Source of the DNA: an uncultured Clostridium sp.
Lineage (GTDB): Bacteria > Cyanobacteriota > Vampirovibrionia > Gastranaerophilales > Gastranaerophilaceae
Assembly (NCBI GenBank): GCA_905212085.1
Contig: CAJMDF010000017.1
Span: 1-40,569, forward strand
Direction of reading: 5' to 3'
DNA length: 40,569 nt
Position 1 is the first letter of the stretch, and the number at the start of each line of letters is the position of its first letter. This document shows positions 31,765 to 38,870 of this stretch, piece by piece. A program made the translations under genes and the position numbers. The notes under the pieces were generated by a model. It did not search any database and was not told the origin of the DNA. It saw nothing but the letters and a program-made list of their open reading frames with translations.

Positions 31765-32790
31765 TTAATTTTTATTTCTGTCAATAATTTTGTTGTCATT
31801 TCCCCAAATAAATGAAGATCTGATTTCTTGGCCGACTTTTTCAATTAAATGGTCAGCGTTTTCTTTTCTTAATTCATTGAATTTTTTGCAGCCTGTTTGC
31901 ATTTCATTTAAGAATTCATCAGCAAAAGCTCCACTTTGAATATCTTTCAACAAATCTTTCATAGCTTTTCTAGATTCTTCGCCAATAACTTTTGGACCTC
32001 TAGTCATATCGCCGTATTCAGCAGTATTTGATATTGAGTATCTCATATCAGCTAGTCCGCCTTGATTTATTAAGTCTACAAGAAGTTTCATTTCGTGTAA
32101 AACTTCAAAGTAGGCCATATATGGGGAATAGCCTGCATCTACAAGTACTTCGAAACCTGTTTTAATTAAAGCTGATACGCCACCGCAAATAACAGCTTGT
32201 TCTCCGAATAAATCTGTTTCTGTTTCTTCTTTAAAAGTTGTTTCAATAATACCTGCTCTTCCTGCACCTATTGCAGAAGCATAAGATAGAGCTATGTCTT
32301 TTGAATCACCTGTTGGATCTTGATATACAGCAATTAAAGAAGGAACTCCTCTGCCTATTTGGTATTCGCTTCTTACTGTATGACCAGGACCTTTTGGTGC
32401 TACCATAATTACATTTACACCTTCCGGTGCGACAATTTTTTTATAATGAATATTAAATCCGTGTGAGAACATTAAGTATTGTCCTTTTCTCATATACGGT
32501 TTAATTTGTTCTTCATAAACTTTTGCTTGAATTTCGTCAGGAATAAGAATTTGTACAATATCAGCGTATTTTACGGCATCTTCTATTGTCATAGTTTTAA
32601 AACCGTAATCACGAGCTTTAATATCAGATTTTCCTCCAAGACGAAGCCCTAAGACAACATCACATTCGCTATCTTTTAAATTCATTGATTGACCGTAACC
32701 TTGAGAGCCAAAACCAATAATTGCAATTTTTTTTGTTTTAATTAAATCTGTTTTAATATCTTTATCAAGATAAATTTTCAATTTATTCAT
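31765..32790 (-). CDS. ilvC: Ketol-acid reductoisomerase (class I)
   Basis: Second common step of valine, leucine and isoleucine synthesis; isomerises and reduces acetolactate or acetohydroxybutyrate. 341 residues, class I length. Rossmann GFGSQGYGQSMNLKDS, then a beta2-alphaB loop LRLGGKS (Arg and Ser, the pattern favouring NADPH). Catalytic elements: MVAPKGPGHTVR, the acidic metal ligands in ETDLFGEQAVICGG, and FEVLHEMKLLVDL in the C-terminal helical domain. Complete gene; AGAGGCGGGAT precedes ATG 32790. First gene of the minus-strand unit ending with the kinase pair. The other ilv genes are not in the window. Confidence 0.97.
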   Translation of the reverse strand: MNKLKIYLDKDIKTDLIKTKKIAIIGFGSQGYGQSMNLKDSECDVVLGLRLGGKSDIKARDYGFKTMTIEDAVKYADIVQILIPDEIQAKVYEEQIKPYMRKGQYLMFSHGFNIHYKKIVAPEGVNVIMVAPKGPGHTVRSEYQIGRGVPSLIAVYQDPTGDSKDIALSYASAIGAGRAGIIETTFKEETETDLFGEQAVICGGVSALIKTGFEVLVDAGYSPYMAYFEVLHEMKLLVDLINQGGLADMRYSISNTAEYGDMTRGPKVIGEESRKAMKDLLKDIQSGAFADEFLNEMQTGCKKFNELRKENADHLIEKVGQEIRSSFIWGNDNKIIDRNKN

Positions 32791-32946
32791 ATCCCGCCTC
32801 TTTTCTTTTAATTATTCTATCACAAAGAAAAATTTATCTTGTAAAGTTTTTAAAAATTTGTTAAAATAAAAATAACCGTTTAATAGTTATAAAAAAACTG
32901 TTATAGTAAAAATATGTTTTATCACAAGTAAATTGAGGATTTAATC

Positions 32947-33543
32947 TTGAAAAAAGGTTTTACATTAGCAGAGGTATTAATCACATTAGGTATAATCGGG
33001 GTTGTTGCTGCAATGACAATGCCGACTCTTATCGCAAATTATCAAAAAAAAGTTCTTGTTACTCAATTAAAAAAAGAAATAAACTATATTCAGAATAATA
33101 TTCGTAAAATTTTAGCAGATCAAGAAGTTGATAGCTTAAAATATACAGATTATCTTGATGAATTTGGGCTTCATTTAGATAATGATAAATTTGTTAAATA
33201 CTTAAATTTAGAAAAAGTTAATTTTAAATATGGTGGTGAGGATGCTGAAATGTATTCTAATTCTTCTGGTGCCTGTTTAAATGTATCAAATAATTATTCT
33301 AACTTATTCAGTACTATAGTATTAGATGTAAATTGTCTTCATGCTCCGAATAAACCTGGTAGAGATCAGTTTATGATATTTATAGATGAAAAAGGTTCTT
33401 TGATCGATAGTGGTGATGCAGTTGGTGCTCCTATTGATTTTTTGAATGAAACAATATGTAATGAAAGGCTTAGTGAAGCATTAGTGTATGGTAGCTTATG
33501 TGTTTATAAAATAATACACGATGGTTGGGAAATGAATTATTAA
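32947..33543 (+). CDS. Type IV prepilin without a homopolymer tract
   Basis: 198 residues from TTG 32947 (GAGGA at 32935-32939). The leader is only three residues long (MKK), then G|FTLAEVLITLGIIGVVAAMT and a spine helix, so this copy is constitutively in frame. The body has a Cys pair and the motif LDVNCLHAPNKPGRDQFMIF, a variant of the DxNGxKGPNxxGxDxF signature shared by the other prepilins here. It serves as a natural comparison for the tract-bearing paralogues: same family and neighbourhood, no switch. It lies 74 bases upstream of prepilin C. It ends without a convincing terminator. Confidence 0.93.
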   Translation: MKKGFTLAEVLITLGIIGVVAAMTMPTLIANYQKKVLVTQLKKEINYIQNNIRKILADQEVDSLKYTDYLDEFGLHLDNDKFVKYLNLEKVNFKYGGEDAEMYSNSSGACLNVSNNYSNLFSTIVLDVNCLHAPNKPGRDQFMIFIDEKGSLIDSGDAVGAPIDFLNETICNERLSEALVYGSLCVYKIIHDGWEMNY

Positions 33544-33546
33544 ATA

Positions 33547-33575
33547 TTGAAAATTTTTAAATAGCAATTTATAAT
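33547..33575 (+). promoter_or_regulatory. Promoter of prepilin C
   Basis: TTGAAA (33547-33552), 17-base spacer, TATAAT (33570-33575). AAAGGAG at 33604-33610 precedes ATG 33617. Confidence 0.88.
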
Positions 33576-33599
33576 AACAATATTATTATAAATTGTTTT

Positions 33600-33859
33600 T
33601 AAGAAAGGAGCTATATATGAAAAGATTTCAAGCATATCAGACACAAAAATCTTGTAAGAGCAATCAATCTAGTGTTGAAGTGTCTACCTGCGTAGCAGTC
33701 GGGGGGGGGGCAATTTAAAGCTCTCTACACAAGGTTTTAACAGGATTGCAAATGTCCTAAAAGAATGCCATATTAGTGATATTTTACATCCCTATAAAAA
33801 TACAAAAGGATTTACGTTAGCAGAAGTATTAATCACATTAGGAATAATTGGTGTTGTTG
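33600..33859 (+). repeat. 260-bp 5' pilin cassette, copy 1
   Basis: Identical base for base to 37617-37876, from just before the Shine-Dalgarno through the leader and G10 tract to the codons for GIIGVV. The promoters upstream and the pilin bodies downstream differ. Confidence 0.95.
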
Positions 33860-34482
33860 TCGCAATGACAATGCCTGTTTTACTTTCTAAATACCGAGAA
33901 AAAGTTTATTTAACTCAATTAAAAAAGATGTCTGCAATAGTCGAAACTATGTTAGTTAATATTAATGCAGAAACGGGTTCTATTCCTGATACATTTAAAG
34001 AGTGTCATAATTTGATGGGTGGAACAAACTCAGAAGCGTATAAGTGTTTTGCAAATATGATAATTAAATATGCTCCATTAAATTCAGGTAGTGTCAAATA
34101 TAAAGAGTATATTTATAACAGTGATAAAGCCATAGTTGGAAATGCTTTTTTCTGCCATCGTTTATATTTGCCGGATGGCTCTGTGATAGCATTACACTTA
34201 ATAACTAATGGTTATGTTATGTTCGGATTTGATGTAAATGGTGATAAAGGCCCTAATAAACCTGGTATAGATCTCTTTCAGTCACATTATTATCCTTACG
34301 TAGGTAATGATACCGGCTTTAAATCATTGTTTAAGGCTTTAGTTTTTGAATCAAGTAGCAGAGCCTCTGTTATATCAAACTGTAAAGGCTCGGATACTCA
34401 AGAGGGACATCCGCAATCATGTATGCAACTTATTTATAACAATGGCTTTGAAAAACCTAGTGATTATCCTTTAAAATTCTAG
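33617..34482 (+). CDS. Prepilin C, interrupted by a G10 tract (OFF register)
   Basis: From ATG 33617 the frame reads 28 codons, GGG GGG GGG GCA ATT, then TAA (33716-33718). With 11 G, 8 G or a -1 slip it becomes one 288-residue ORF: a 64-residue leader, G65|FTLAEVLITLGIIGVVVAMTMP, spine helix KYREKVYLTQLKKM, and a body with FDVNGDKGPNKPGIDLF and the C-terminal block NCKGSDTQEGHPQSCMQLIY. The pilin frame between tract and signal has no ATG, GTG or TTG. Its leader aligns residue for residue in length with that of prepilin A (28 codons before the tract, the same distance after) although the sequences differ. Converges on the GNAT gene with 13 bases between. Confidence 0.88.
33701..33710 (+). repeat. 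G10 tract in prepilin C
   Basis: Ten G following codon 28, then CAATTTAAAGCTC. Same position and register as in prepilins A and D. Confidence 0.95.
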
Positions 34483-34495
34483 ATATTGCTATTTT

Positions 34496-35482
34496 CTAAT
34501 TTGAAGCAAGTTCATTTTCGCCAAATAAAAAGACTTGAATTGCATTTTCTGTTTGTTTTATTGGTTTATAAAAATCTTTTATCAAAACACATTGAGTTTG
34601 AATGCAGTTTAAATTTCTCTCGTGCAGGTATTTTTCTAAAATATCTGCATTTTTTGTGTATTGACGATGTTTTAAGAATGCAAAAAATTTTGTTTTACGC
34701 CTTGAAATTTCTCCTAGAGCAAAATTTATAATTTTGTCATATGGAACATCATAACCGTCATTTAGTGACATATCAATAATAAAATTGTAATTGTCATTTG
34801 TGGTTATTGAAAGATATGCAATAATTCTATGATTTGATGGTTCTTCAAGTACATATCTATTTTTGTAGAAATTGGTCAGCCCTTCAAAAAATGGCTCTTT
34901 ATATTCTTCTTTAGAGCGTTCCAGTGACGGTTTGTACAAGTTTTTTAATTCGTTATTGTATAATTTCGCAATTGCTTTGGCGTCAGAATTTTGGCAATAT
35001 CTGAAATTAGCACATTTATCTGTTTGTGGAGTGAAATTTTCAAGTTTCCATAAATTTTCGTAGCTGCATTGTCTAAAACCGCAACCTTGTAAAAATAAAT
35101 TTATTAATTCATCGTGGGATTGGTCTACGGAAACTAAAAATGATTTAGCTCCTTTTGCGCCATATCTTGATATTACAAATTCAACTAATTGCTTGCCAAC
35201 TTCATATAAGTTTTGTTTAAAAATTAACCTTGTAATATTAATTTTATAGGGGTTACCGCTAGTTGGAACTATTGTAATCAGCCCCATAATTTCTTTATTA
35301 TCAAGGAAAATATATGATTCAGGCAGAAATTTGTATTTTAGAGGCAGAATAGCATGGAGCATAATAAAAGCTTCAATATTTAAAGCTTTGGTGTACTTGT
35401 TTCCATCATCGCTTCCTAAATAAGAAATCATTTTTTTGATTTTGGGTGCATCAAAACAATTTAATCTTCTTATTACTGCCAT
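34496..35482 (-). CDS. Tandem GNAT-like acetyltransferase-type protein
   Basis: 328 residues. The first half (MAVIRRLNCFDAPKIKKMI, YIFLDNKEIMGLITIVP, FVISRYGAKGAKSFLVSVD, NLFLQGCGFRQC) has the strand-helix order of a GNAT N-acetyltransferase. The second half repeats a similar order in weaker form (FRYCQNSDAKAIAKLYNNEL, HRIIAYLSITTNDNY, YDKIINFALGEISRR). The acetyl-CoA loop (Q/RxxGxG/A) is not clear, so activity is uncertain. A strong promoter (35489-35517) leaves only six bases between TATAAT and ATG 35482, and there is no Shine-Dalgarno, so the mRNA is probably leaderless. Confidence 0.65.
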   Translation of the reverse strand: MAVIRRLNCFDAPKIKKMISYLGSDDGNKYTKALNIEAFIMLHAILPLKYKFLPESYIFLDNKEIMGLITIVPTSGNPYKINITRLIFKQNLYEVGKQLVEFVISRYGAKGAKSFLVSVDQSHDELINLFLQGCGFRQCSYENLWKLENFTPQTDKCANFRYCQNSDAKAIAKLYNNELKNLYKPSLERSKEEYKEPFFEGLTNFYKNRYVLEEPSNHRIIAYLSITTNDNYNFIIDMSLNDGYDVPYDKIINFALGEISRRKTKFFAFLKHRQYTKNADILEKYLHERNLNCIQTQCVLIKDFYKPIKQTENAIQVFLFGENELASN

Positions 35483-35488
35483 ACATTT

Positions 35489-35517
35489 ATTATATAATTT
35501 ATTGTTCTTATTTTCAA
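35489..35517 (-). promoter_or_regulatory. Promoter giving a leaderless GNAT mRNA
   Basis: Minus-strand TTGAAA (35517-35512), exact 17-base spacer, TATAAT (35494-35489), then AAATGT and the ATG. The expected +1 falls on or beside the start codon. Confidence 0.75.
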
Positions 35518-35550
35518 GTTTGTGATAAAATTTTTTGTGCGAGGCGGAGT

Positions 35551-36537
35551 ATGAAAATAGCTGTAATTGATAATGAAAAAATTATTGTAAAAAATATTGA
35601 AGATATTAAATTAAATTCTCGAAAGGGTGCAATTGTAAAAGTTTTAGGTTGTGGACTTTGCGGGTCTGATATAGTTAAATTTGTTCATAAAATATCAAAA
35701 GACGGAACTGTATTAGGTCATGAAATTGTTGCAGAAATTGTAGATATAGATTCTGATACTGATTTTAAAATTGGGGATGAAATTGTGACATCTCATCATA
35801 TTCCTTGTGGTGAATGTATATATTGCAAACACGGTAATGTCTCAATGTGTGAGCATTTCAAGTCGACTAATATTCGTCCCGGAGGTTTTTCTGAATATGT
35901 TTATTTGAGTGAGGAACATTTGAAAAATGTTGCCCATTTGAAACCTGAAAATTTATCAGATATAGAAGCATCTTTTTATGAACCTTTAGGTTGTATTGTT
36001 CGTGCTGTTAAACGTGCAAATTTATTAAAAGGTGATAAAGCTTTAGTTGTCGGATTAGGTTCAATTGGTATTTTAACAGCTCAAGCTTTAAAAGCATATG
36101 GTTACGATGTACTTGGCTGTGATCTTTTAAAAGAGAGAATTGAACTATTAAAATCTTTTGGAATTGATGCTTGCGATGTAAGAGATCTAGATGATGAATA
36201 CAAGGCTGATGGAATATTTATGACATCAGGGGCAGACAAAGCTATTAATACTGCTTTAAAATATGTTCGTAACGGTGGTAAAATCCTTGTATTTTCAAGC
36301 ACCCCATCGGATTTATCAGCTTATCAGAATAATGAAATTTATTATAGAGAATTGACTGTTATGGGTAGTTATTCTCCGGCTCCTGTTGATTTAAAAGATT
36401 CTTTAGCTTTGCTAAAAGATGGAAAAGTGAAAGTCAAAGGAATTTCTACAGTATATAATTTAGATGACATTCAAAAAGCATTTGATGATACAATGGCTAA
36501 TAAAATAATGAAGGCATATATAAAGGTTACAAATTAA
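35551..36537 (+). CDS. Zinc-dependent medium-chain dehydrogenase, first of a pair
   Basis: 328 residues from ATG 35551 (GAGGCGGAG just upstream); in-frame codons before that add an implausible tail. Catalytic zinc region GCGLCGSDIVKF and GHEIVAEI; structural zinc Cys cluster PCGECIYCKHGNVSMC; Rossmann fold ALVVGLGSIGILTAQALKAYG. Fits the sorbitol/threonine/sugar-phosphate dehydrogenase part of the MDR superfamily; exact substrate is not readable. Followed two bases later by a second member, so the two likely act on related substrates or successive steps. The gene pair lies between the two identical pilin cassettes. Confidence 0.9.
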   Translation: MKIAVIDNEKIIVKNIEDIKLNSRKGAIVKVLGCGLCGSDIVKFVHKISKDGTVLGHEIVAEIVDIDSDTDFKIGDEIVTSHHIPCGECIYCKHGNVSMCEHFKSTNIRPGGFSEYVYLSEEHLKNVAHLKPENLSDIEASFYEPLGCIVRAVKRANLLKGDKALVVGLGSIGILTAQALKAYGYDVLGCDLLKERIELLKSFGIDACDVRDLDDEYKADGIFMTSGADKAINTALKYVRNGGKILVFSSTPSDLSAYQNNEIYYRELTVMGSYSPAPVDLKDSLALLKDGKVKVKGISTVYNLDDIQKAFDDTMANKIMKAYIKVTN

Positions 36538-36539
36538 AT

Positions 36540-37577
36540 ATGAAAGCAATACAATATTACGGACCACAAAATATAAAATATGAAGAAGTTATGGTAAAAC
36601 CGCCTGAAGAGGGTGAAGTTGTTGTAAAAGTTATTTCAGCTTTGACTTGTGGTACAGATGTGAAGACCTACAGACGCGGTCATCCTGTTTTAATAAAATC
36701 TGTTCCGTCAGGTTTTGGTCACGAATTTGCGGGAATTGTGGATAGAGTAGGAAAAGGTGTTACAAATGTGAAAGTTGGTGACAGAGTTGTAGCTGCAAAT
36801 TCTGCACCTTGTGGAAAATGCTTTTATTGCAGGCATGAGGAATATAATCTTTGTGAAAATTTAGATTTGTTAAATGGTGCTTATGCTGAATATATCACTG
36901 TCCCTGCTCGTATTGTTGAGAAAAATATGTTGATTTTGCCTGACAATTTAAGTTTTGACAAAGCCGCTTTTTGTGAGCCTTTAGCAAATGTTGTCCATGG
37001 GGTAGAAAGAACCGAAATTAAACCCGGACAGACTGTAGGTATTATAGGAATTGGGCCTATTGGTTTGATGTTTGCAAGACTCGCAAAATTAAAAGGAGCG
37101 AGAGTAATTGTAGCAGGTCGTAATCCTATAAAATTAAAAGCTGCAGATGAATTTGCTCATGCTGATGAAATTGTGGATTTGACGAAATATCCAAATCCAG
37201 AAAAAATATTTAGAGAATATACAGAAGAACATAGAGGCTTAGATGTTGCAATTGAATGTGTTGGATTACCTGAAATTTGGGAAAGAATATTTTCTTGTGT
37301 TCGCCCTGGAGGTACAGTACATTTCTTTGGAGGTTGTAAATCCGGTTCTACTGTAACTTTTGATACTACAAAGATGCATTATGGTGACATAAGATTAATG
37401 AGTGTGTTTCACCACACTCCAAAATATTTTAGAATGGCTTTGGATTATATAGCATCAGGAGATGTAGAGGTTGAAAAATTGATTACGAATACCTTACCTT
37501 TAGAAAAAGTTGAATGGGCTATGCAGCAGCATATTGAAGGTAAAGCTATTAAGTTTTTAATTAAGCCTTGGAATTGA
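36540..37577 (+). CDS. Zinc-dependent medium-chain dehydrogenase, second of a pair
   Basis: 345 residues. Catalytic zinc region ALTCGTDVKTYRRGHP and GFGHEFAGIVDRVG; structural Cys cluster APCGKCFYCRHEEYNLC; Rossmann VGIIGIGPIGLMFARLAKLKG; substrate-side Glu in DKAAFCEPLANVVHG. Typical of polyol or sugar dehydrogenases that use NAD(P). It diverges clearly from its upstream neighbour, so the pair is old. The TGA stop lies inside the -35 hexamer of prepilin D, making the intergenic region very short. No obvious terminator between them, so some read-through into prepilin D is possible. Confidence 0.9.
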   Translation: MKAIQYYGPQNIKYEEVMVKPPEEGEVVVKVISALTCGTDVKTYRRGHPVLIKSVPSGFGHEFAGIVDRVGKGVTNVKVGDRVVAANSAPCGKCFYCRHEEYNLCENLDLLNGAYAEYITVPARIVEKNMLILPDNLSFDKAAFCEPLANVVHGVERTEIKPGQTVGIIGIGPIGLMFARLAKLKGARVIVAGRNPIKLKAADEFAHADEIVDLTKYPNPEKIFREYTEEHRGLDVAIECVGLPEIWERIFSCVRPGGTVHFFGGCKSGSTVTFDTTKMHYGDIRLMSVFHHTPKYFRMALDYIASGDVEVEKLITNTLPLEKVEWAMQQHIEGKAIKFLIKPWN

Positions 37578-37602
37578 ATAAATTAACTCAATCTGTTATA
37601 AT
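37574..37602 (+). promoter_or_regulatory. Promoter of prepilin D
   Basis: TTGAAT (37574-37579, overlapping the dehydrogenase stop), 17-base spacer, TATAAT (37597-37602). AAAGGAG (37621-37627) precedes ATG 37634. Confidence 0.82.
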
Positions 37603-37616
37603 AATATTCAGGAATA

Positions 37617-37876
37617 TAAGAAAGGAGCTATATATGAAAAGATTTCAAGCATATCAGACACAAAAATCTTGTAAGAGCAATCAATCTAGTGTTGAAGTGT
37701 CTACCTGCGTAGCAGTCGGGGGGGGGGCAATTTAAAGCTCTCTACACAAGGTTTTAACAGGATTGCAAATGTCCTAAAAGAATGCCATATTAGTGATATT
37801 TTACATCCCTATAAAAATACAAAAGGATTTACGTTAGCAGAAGTATTAATCACATTAGGAATAATTGGTGTTGTTG
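37617..37876 (+). repeat. 260-bp 5' pilin cassette, copy 2
   Basis: Identical to 33600-33859, including the 10-base length of the G-run. Offset between copies is 4,017 bp, in direct orientation. Confidence 0.95.
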
Positions 37877-38469
37877 CAGCTTTGACTATTCCGACTGTTA
37901 TTTCTAAATACCGAGAAAAAGTTTATTTAACACAATTGAAAAAGATGGTGTCTGAAGTTGAGAGAATGCTTGAACGAATAAATGTGGAAACTGGGTCAAT
38001 TGGTGATACTTTTAATAATTGTTATCAACTAGGTTCTTCGTCACAGACCGCAATGTGTTTTAATAATATTTTGTTTGAGTATGGAGATATTGATAAAAAT
38101 TCGGTAACAACGAAATATATTCATCCAGCTCAATATCCATTGTATTTTAAAGATGGTAGTAGTTTAAGTATGATTACAGTCAATGCGACTGCTACATATA
38201 CTGTATTTACATTTGATGTAAATGGAACTAAAGGTCCAAACAAGTCTGGGATAGATCAATTTGCAGTACATTATTATCCTATATCAGGAAATTGTAATGT
38301 TTCTTTTTGTTCGTTGATGTACCGTATGGGCTTTAAAGAAAATGAAAGATCATCTATTATATCAAATTGTAAAGGATCAGAAACGCAAAGTGGACATCCG
38401 CAATCTTGTATGCGGCTAATCTATAATAATGGATTTGAAAAGCCAAAAGATTATCCATTGAAATTCTAA
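37634..38469 (+). CDS. Prepilin D, interrupted by a G10 tract (OFF register)
   Basis: Same construction as prepilin C: ATG 37634, 28 codons, G10, then TAA in the start frame (37733-37735). One added G (or -1 slip) gives a 278-residue prepilin with a 64-residue leader, G65|FTLAEVLITLGIIGVVAALTIP and the spine KYREKVYLTQLKKM. The body has FDVNGTKGPNKSGIDQF and ends NCKGSETQSGHPQSCMRLIY...YPLKF. The first 260 bp are identical to C, while the rest is clearly diverged, with two better-conserved blocks (spine and C-terminus). That is the pattern left by recent 5' gene conversion between old duplicates. A strong terminator follows. Confidence 0.88.
37718..37727 (+). repeat. G10 tract in prepilin D
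   Basis: Ten G after codon 28, identical in context to prepilin C. Confidence 0.95.
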
Positions 38470-38509
38470 TAAAAATAGGTAAAAGGATGTATTCATATAG
38501 AATATAAAA

Positions 38510-38537
38510 AAAAAGACCGATTATAATCGGTCTTTTT
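38510..38537 (+). terminator. Bidirectional terminator after prepilin D
   Basis: AAAAAGACCGA (38510-38520) pairs with TCGGTCTTTTT (38527-38537). It serves prepilin D and the small minus-strand ORF at 38575-38730. Confidence 0.92.
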
Positions 38538-38574
38538 AAATATAAACTCTCTAATCTTTTCTAAACAATAAGCA

Positions 38575-38730
38575 CTACTTGACTGCTTTCAGTCCAGTTT
38601 GAATACCTGCATCTGAGTTAATCATTTTTGCAGATGCAATCGCCAAATTACGGCGTTTTCTCGCTCCTCTTAATATAAATTCCACACTGTCGCATACGTT
38701 ACACGAAGGTGATACTATCTTTTTAAGCAT
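38575..38730 (-). CDS. Small 51-residue basic protein with a CxxC
   Basis: Runs from ATG 38730, with GGAG nine bases upstream, to TAG 38577-38575; the shared terminator at 38510-38537 follows. The peptide begins MLKKIVSPSCNVCDSVEFIL, continues with a basic patch RGARKRRN and ends in a small-residue-rich helix (LAIASAKMINSDAG...). The CNVC pair could hold zinc or a disulfide, but one pair alone is not a full zinc finger. Good ribosome site, intact frame and proper terminator make a real gene likely. Its base composition is less AT-rich than the flanks, as expected for coding sequence. Family not recognised. Confidence 0.65.
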   Translation of the reverse strand: MLKKIVSPSCNVCDSVEFILRGARKRRNLAIASAKMINSDAGIQTGLKAVK

Positions 38731-38845
38731 ATATTAAATCTCCATTATTATTCTGATTACATTGTTTATATCGGTTTAGAAGATAGAAAACTTTAGGAGA
38801 TTATAATATTAATTTACAAATTGTAATAATATTTTTGATAATAAA

Positions 38846-38868
38846 AAAGAGCCTTTAATAGGCTCTTT
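38846..38868 (-). terminator. Terminator of the right-hand membrane-protein operon
   Basis: AAAGAGCC (38846-38853) pairs with GGCTCTTT (38861-38868). On the minus strand a T-run follows, directly after the stop at 38871. Confidence 0.9.
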
Positions 38869-38870
38869 CT

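Noticed and set aside
11380..37727. Homopolymer assembly error as the sole explanation of the four frame breaks
   Set aside because: Possible for a single locus, but four loci with flanks in both coding orientations, conserved leader lengths and the known instability of G/C runs make a biological cause more likely. Only raw reads can exclude it fully.
33600..37876. The 260-bp repeats as ends of a composite transposon
   Set aside because: They contain pilin coding sequence, not a transposase or terminal inverted repeats; no target-site duplication is visible.
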